Source: Mycobacterium sp. HUMS_12744610
GTDB lineage: Bacteria; Actinomycetota; Actinomycetes; Mycobacteriales; Mycobacteriaceae
Reading direction: 5' to 3'
DNA: 64,000 bases
NCBI RefSeq assembly: GCF_041206865.1
Contig: NZ_JBGEDP010000001.1
Location: 124,001 to 188,000 of the forward strand
Shown in pieces: positions 63,341 through 64,000 of this stretch (position 1 is its first letter; each line of letters begins with the position of its first letter). The translations under genes were made by a program, and so were the position numbers. The notes under the pieces are model-generated. The model was not told where the DNA came from and made no database searches. It saw nothing but the letters and a program-made list of their open reading frames with translations.

Positions 63341-64000
63341 ATGAACCCCCCCTTGACATCCGGCACCTTGTTGATCACCGGCCCCACCGGCGGCCTGGGA
63401 AAGGCCGCGACACTGGCGATCGCGCACCGTCCCGCAGCCGAACGCCCCGACCTGTTGCTGGTCGGCAGGCCCGGCCGCGCCCTGGCCGAGGTCGCCCGCG
63501 CGGCCCGGGCGGCCGGTGCGACGACGCAGGAGATCGGCTGCGACCTCGCCCGGCTGTCCGACGTCCGCCTCGCGGGCCGGACAGCCGCGGAGCTGCTGGC
63601 GACCGGCGCGGTGCGCCCCCTGCGGGGGCTGGTGGCCAACGCCGGCCTCGCGGTCGCCGACACCCGCACCGCCTCCGCGGACGGATACGAACTGACCTTC
63701 GCCGTCAACTATCTCGCGCACGCCCAGCTCATCGGCGACCTGTGGGAGGCATTCGCCGCGCCCGCACGCATCGTGTTGGTCGGCTCGAACACCTACCACC
63801 AGAACGTCTTTCGCCGGATGCTGCGTGTCCCGGCGGCGCACTGGGCCGATCCGATCGAGCTGGCGCGGCCGGCCGCGCCCGCGGCGGCACCGAGTTTCGA
63901 ACAATGCGGAATCGCCTACTCCAACTCCAAACTCGCCGCCATGTACTATGCGCACGAACTGCAGCGCCGCGCACCGGCGGGCATCTCCGTGATCGTGTTC
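63341..64000 (+). CDS. Short-chain dehydrogenase/reductase, 5' part
   Basis: 220 residues visible, running off the right edge. Cofactor motif LLITGPTGGLGKAATLAI, NAG motif LRGLVANAGLAV, catalytic Ser in VLVGSNTYHQN, and YSNSK (Tyr-xxx-Lys). This is the classical or protochlorophyllide-reductase-like SDR layout. The substrate is unknown. The ATG at 63341 lies 113 bp from the divergent MmyB-like regulator. Confidence 0.85.
   Translation, partial: MNPPLTSGTLLITGPTGGLGKAATLAIAHRPAAERPDLLLVGRPGRALAEVARAARAAGATTQEIGCDLARLSDVRLAGRTAAELLATGAVRPLRGLVANAGLAVADTRTASADGYELTFAVNYLAHAQLIGDLWEAFAAPARIVLVGSNTYHQNVFRRMLRVPAAHWADPIELARPAAPAAAPSFEQCGIAYSNSKLAAMYYAHELQRRAPAGISVIVF

Overview
The window is from a slow-growing Mycobacterium. 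It is about 70% GC, has a PPE-MPTR gene and the complete arabinogalactan / mycolic-acid cell-wall cluster, and its gene order runs in reverse relative to M. tuberculosis Rv3856c to about Rv3799c. Protein identities and Rv names come from remembered family sequences, not from a search. The species cannot be fixed; SodA looks closer to the M. tuberculosis type than to the M. avium type. Several M. tuberculosis genes are absent at their expected places (bfrB, Rv3848, Rv3817, PE_PGRS62, IS elements).

Layout. 1-7.4 kb: start of a DinB3-like polymerase, ethR/ethA with a palindromic operator, rraA, a membrane-anchored H-NS-like protein, a CopC-like protein, espR, an Rv3847-like gene and sodA. 7.4-18 kb: a DUF4328 membrane protein, glpQ1, an LCP ligase, an IdeR-box-preceded DUF2470 gene, pheA, a phosphoglycerate-mutase-family enzyme, a Cys-rich miniprotein, a zincin, a septum-formation-domain protein, serS (frameshifted as given) and a membrane diguanylate cyclase. 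17.7-20.5 kb: a TetR regulon in which one operator motif occurs twice, with a DUF2834 gene and an FAD oxidoreductase.

20.5-35 kb is the most unusual part. It is a locus collinear with the M. tuberculosis sulfolipid-1 locus: fadD23, a polyketide synthase, papA1, mmpL8, chp1 (Rv3822), sap (Rv3821) and papA2. The pks2 position holds a Pks2/MAS-family gene reduced to trimmed KS-AT-ACP (about 840 residues instead of about 2100). fadD23 carries a one-base frameshift, and a PPE-MPTR gene sits between mmpL and chp1. Tailoring and export genes are intact while the chain-building part is stripped down, so the product is probably not SL-1.

35-43 kb: a metallo-beta-lactamase/Rieske protein with a small partner, three tandem PlsC-type acyltransferases, a HAD phosphatase, a PGRP/LGFP cell-surface amidase and erp. 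43-62.4 kb: the core envelope cluster glf-glfT2-PAP2-ubiA-aftB (galactan and arabinan), fbpA-mpt51-culp6 (mycolyl transfer and lipase) and fadD32-pks13-accD4 (mycolate condensation), mostly with overlapping start and stop codons. The window ends with an MmyB-like regulator divergent from a short-chain dehydrogenase that runs off the edge.

Two conserved genes (serS, fadD23) carry small deletions in G/C-rich tracts. Since serS should be essential, residual sequencing error is likely for at least that one.
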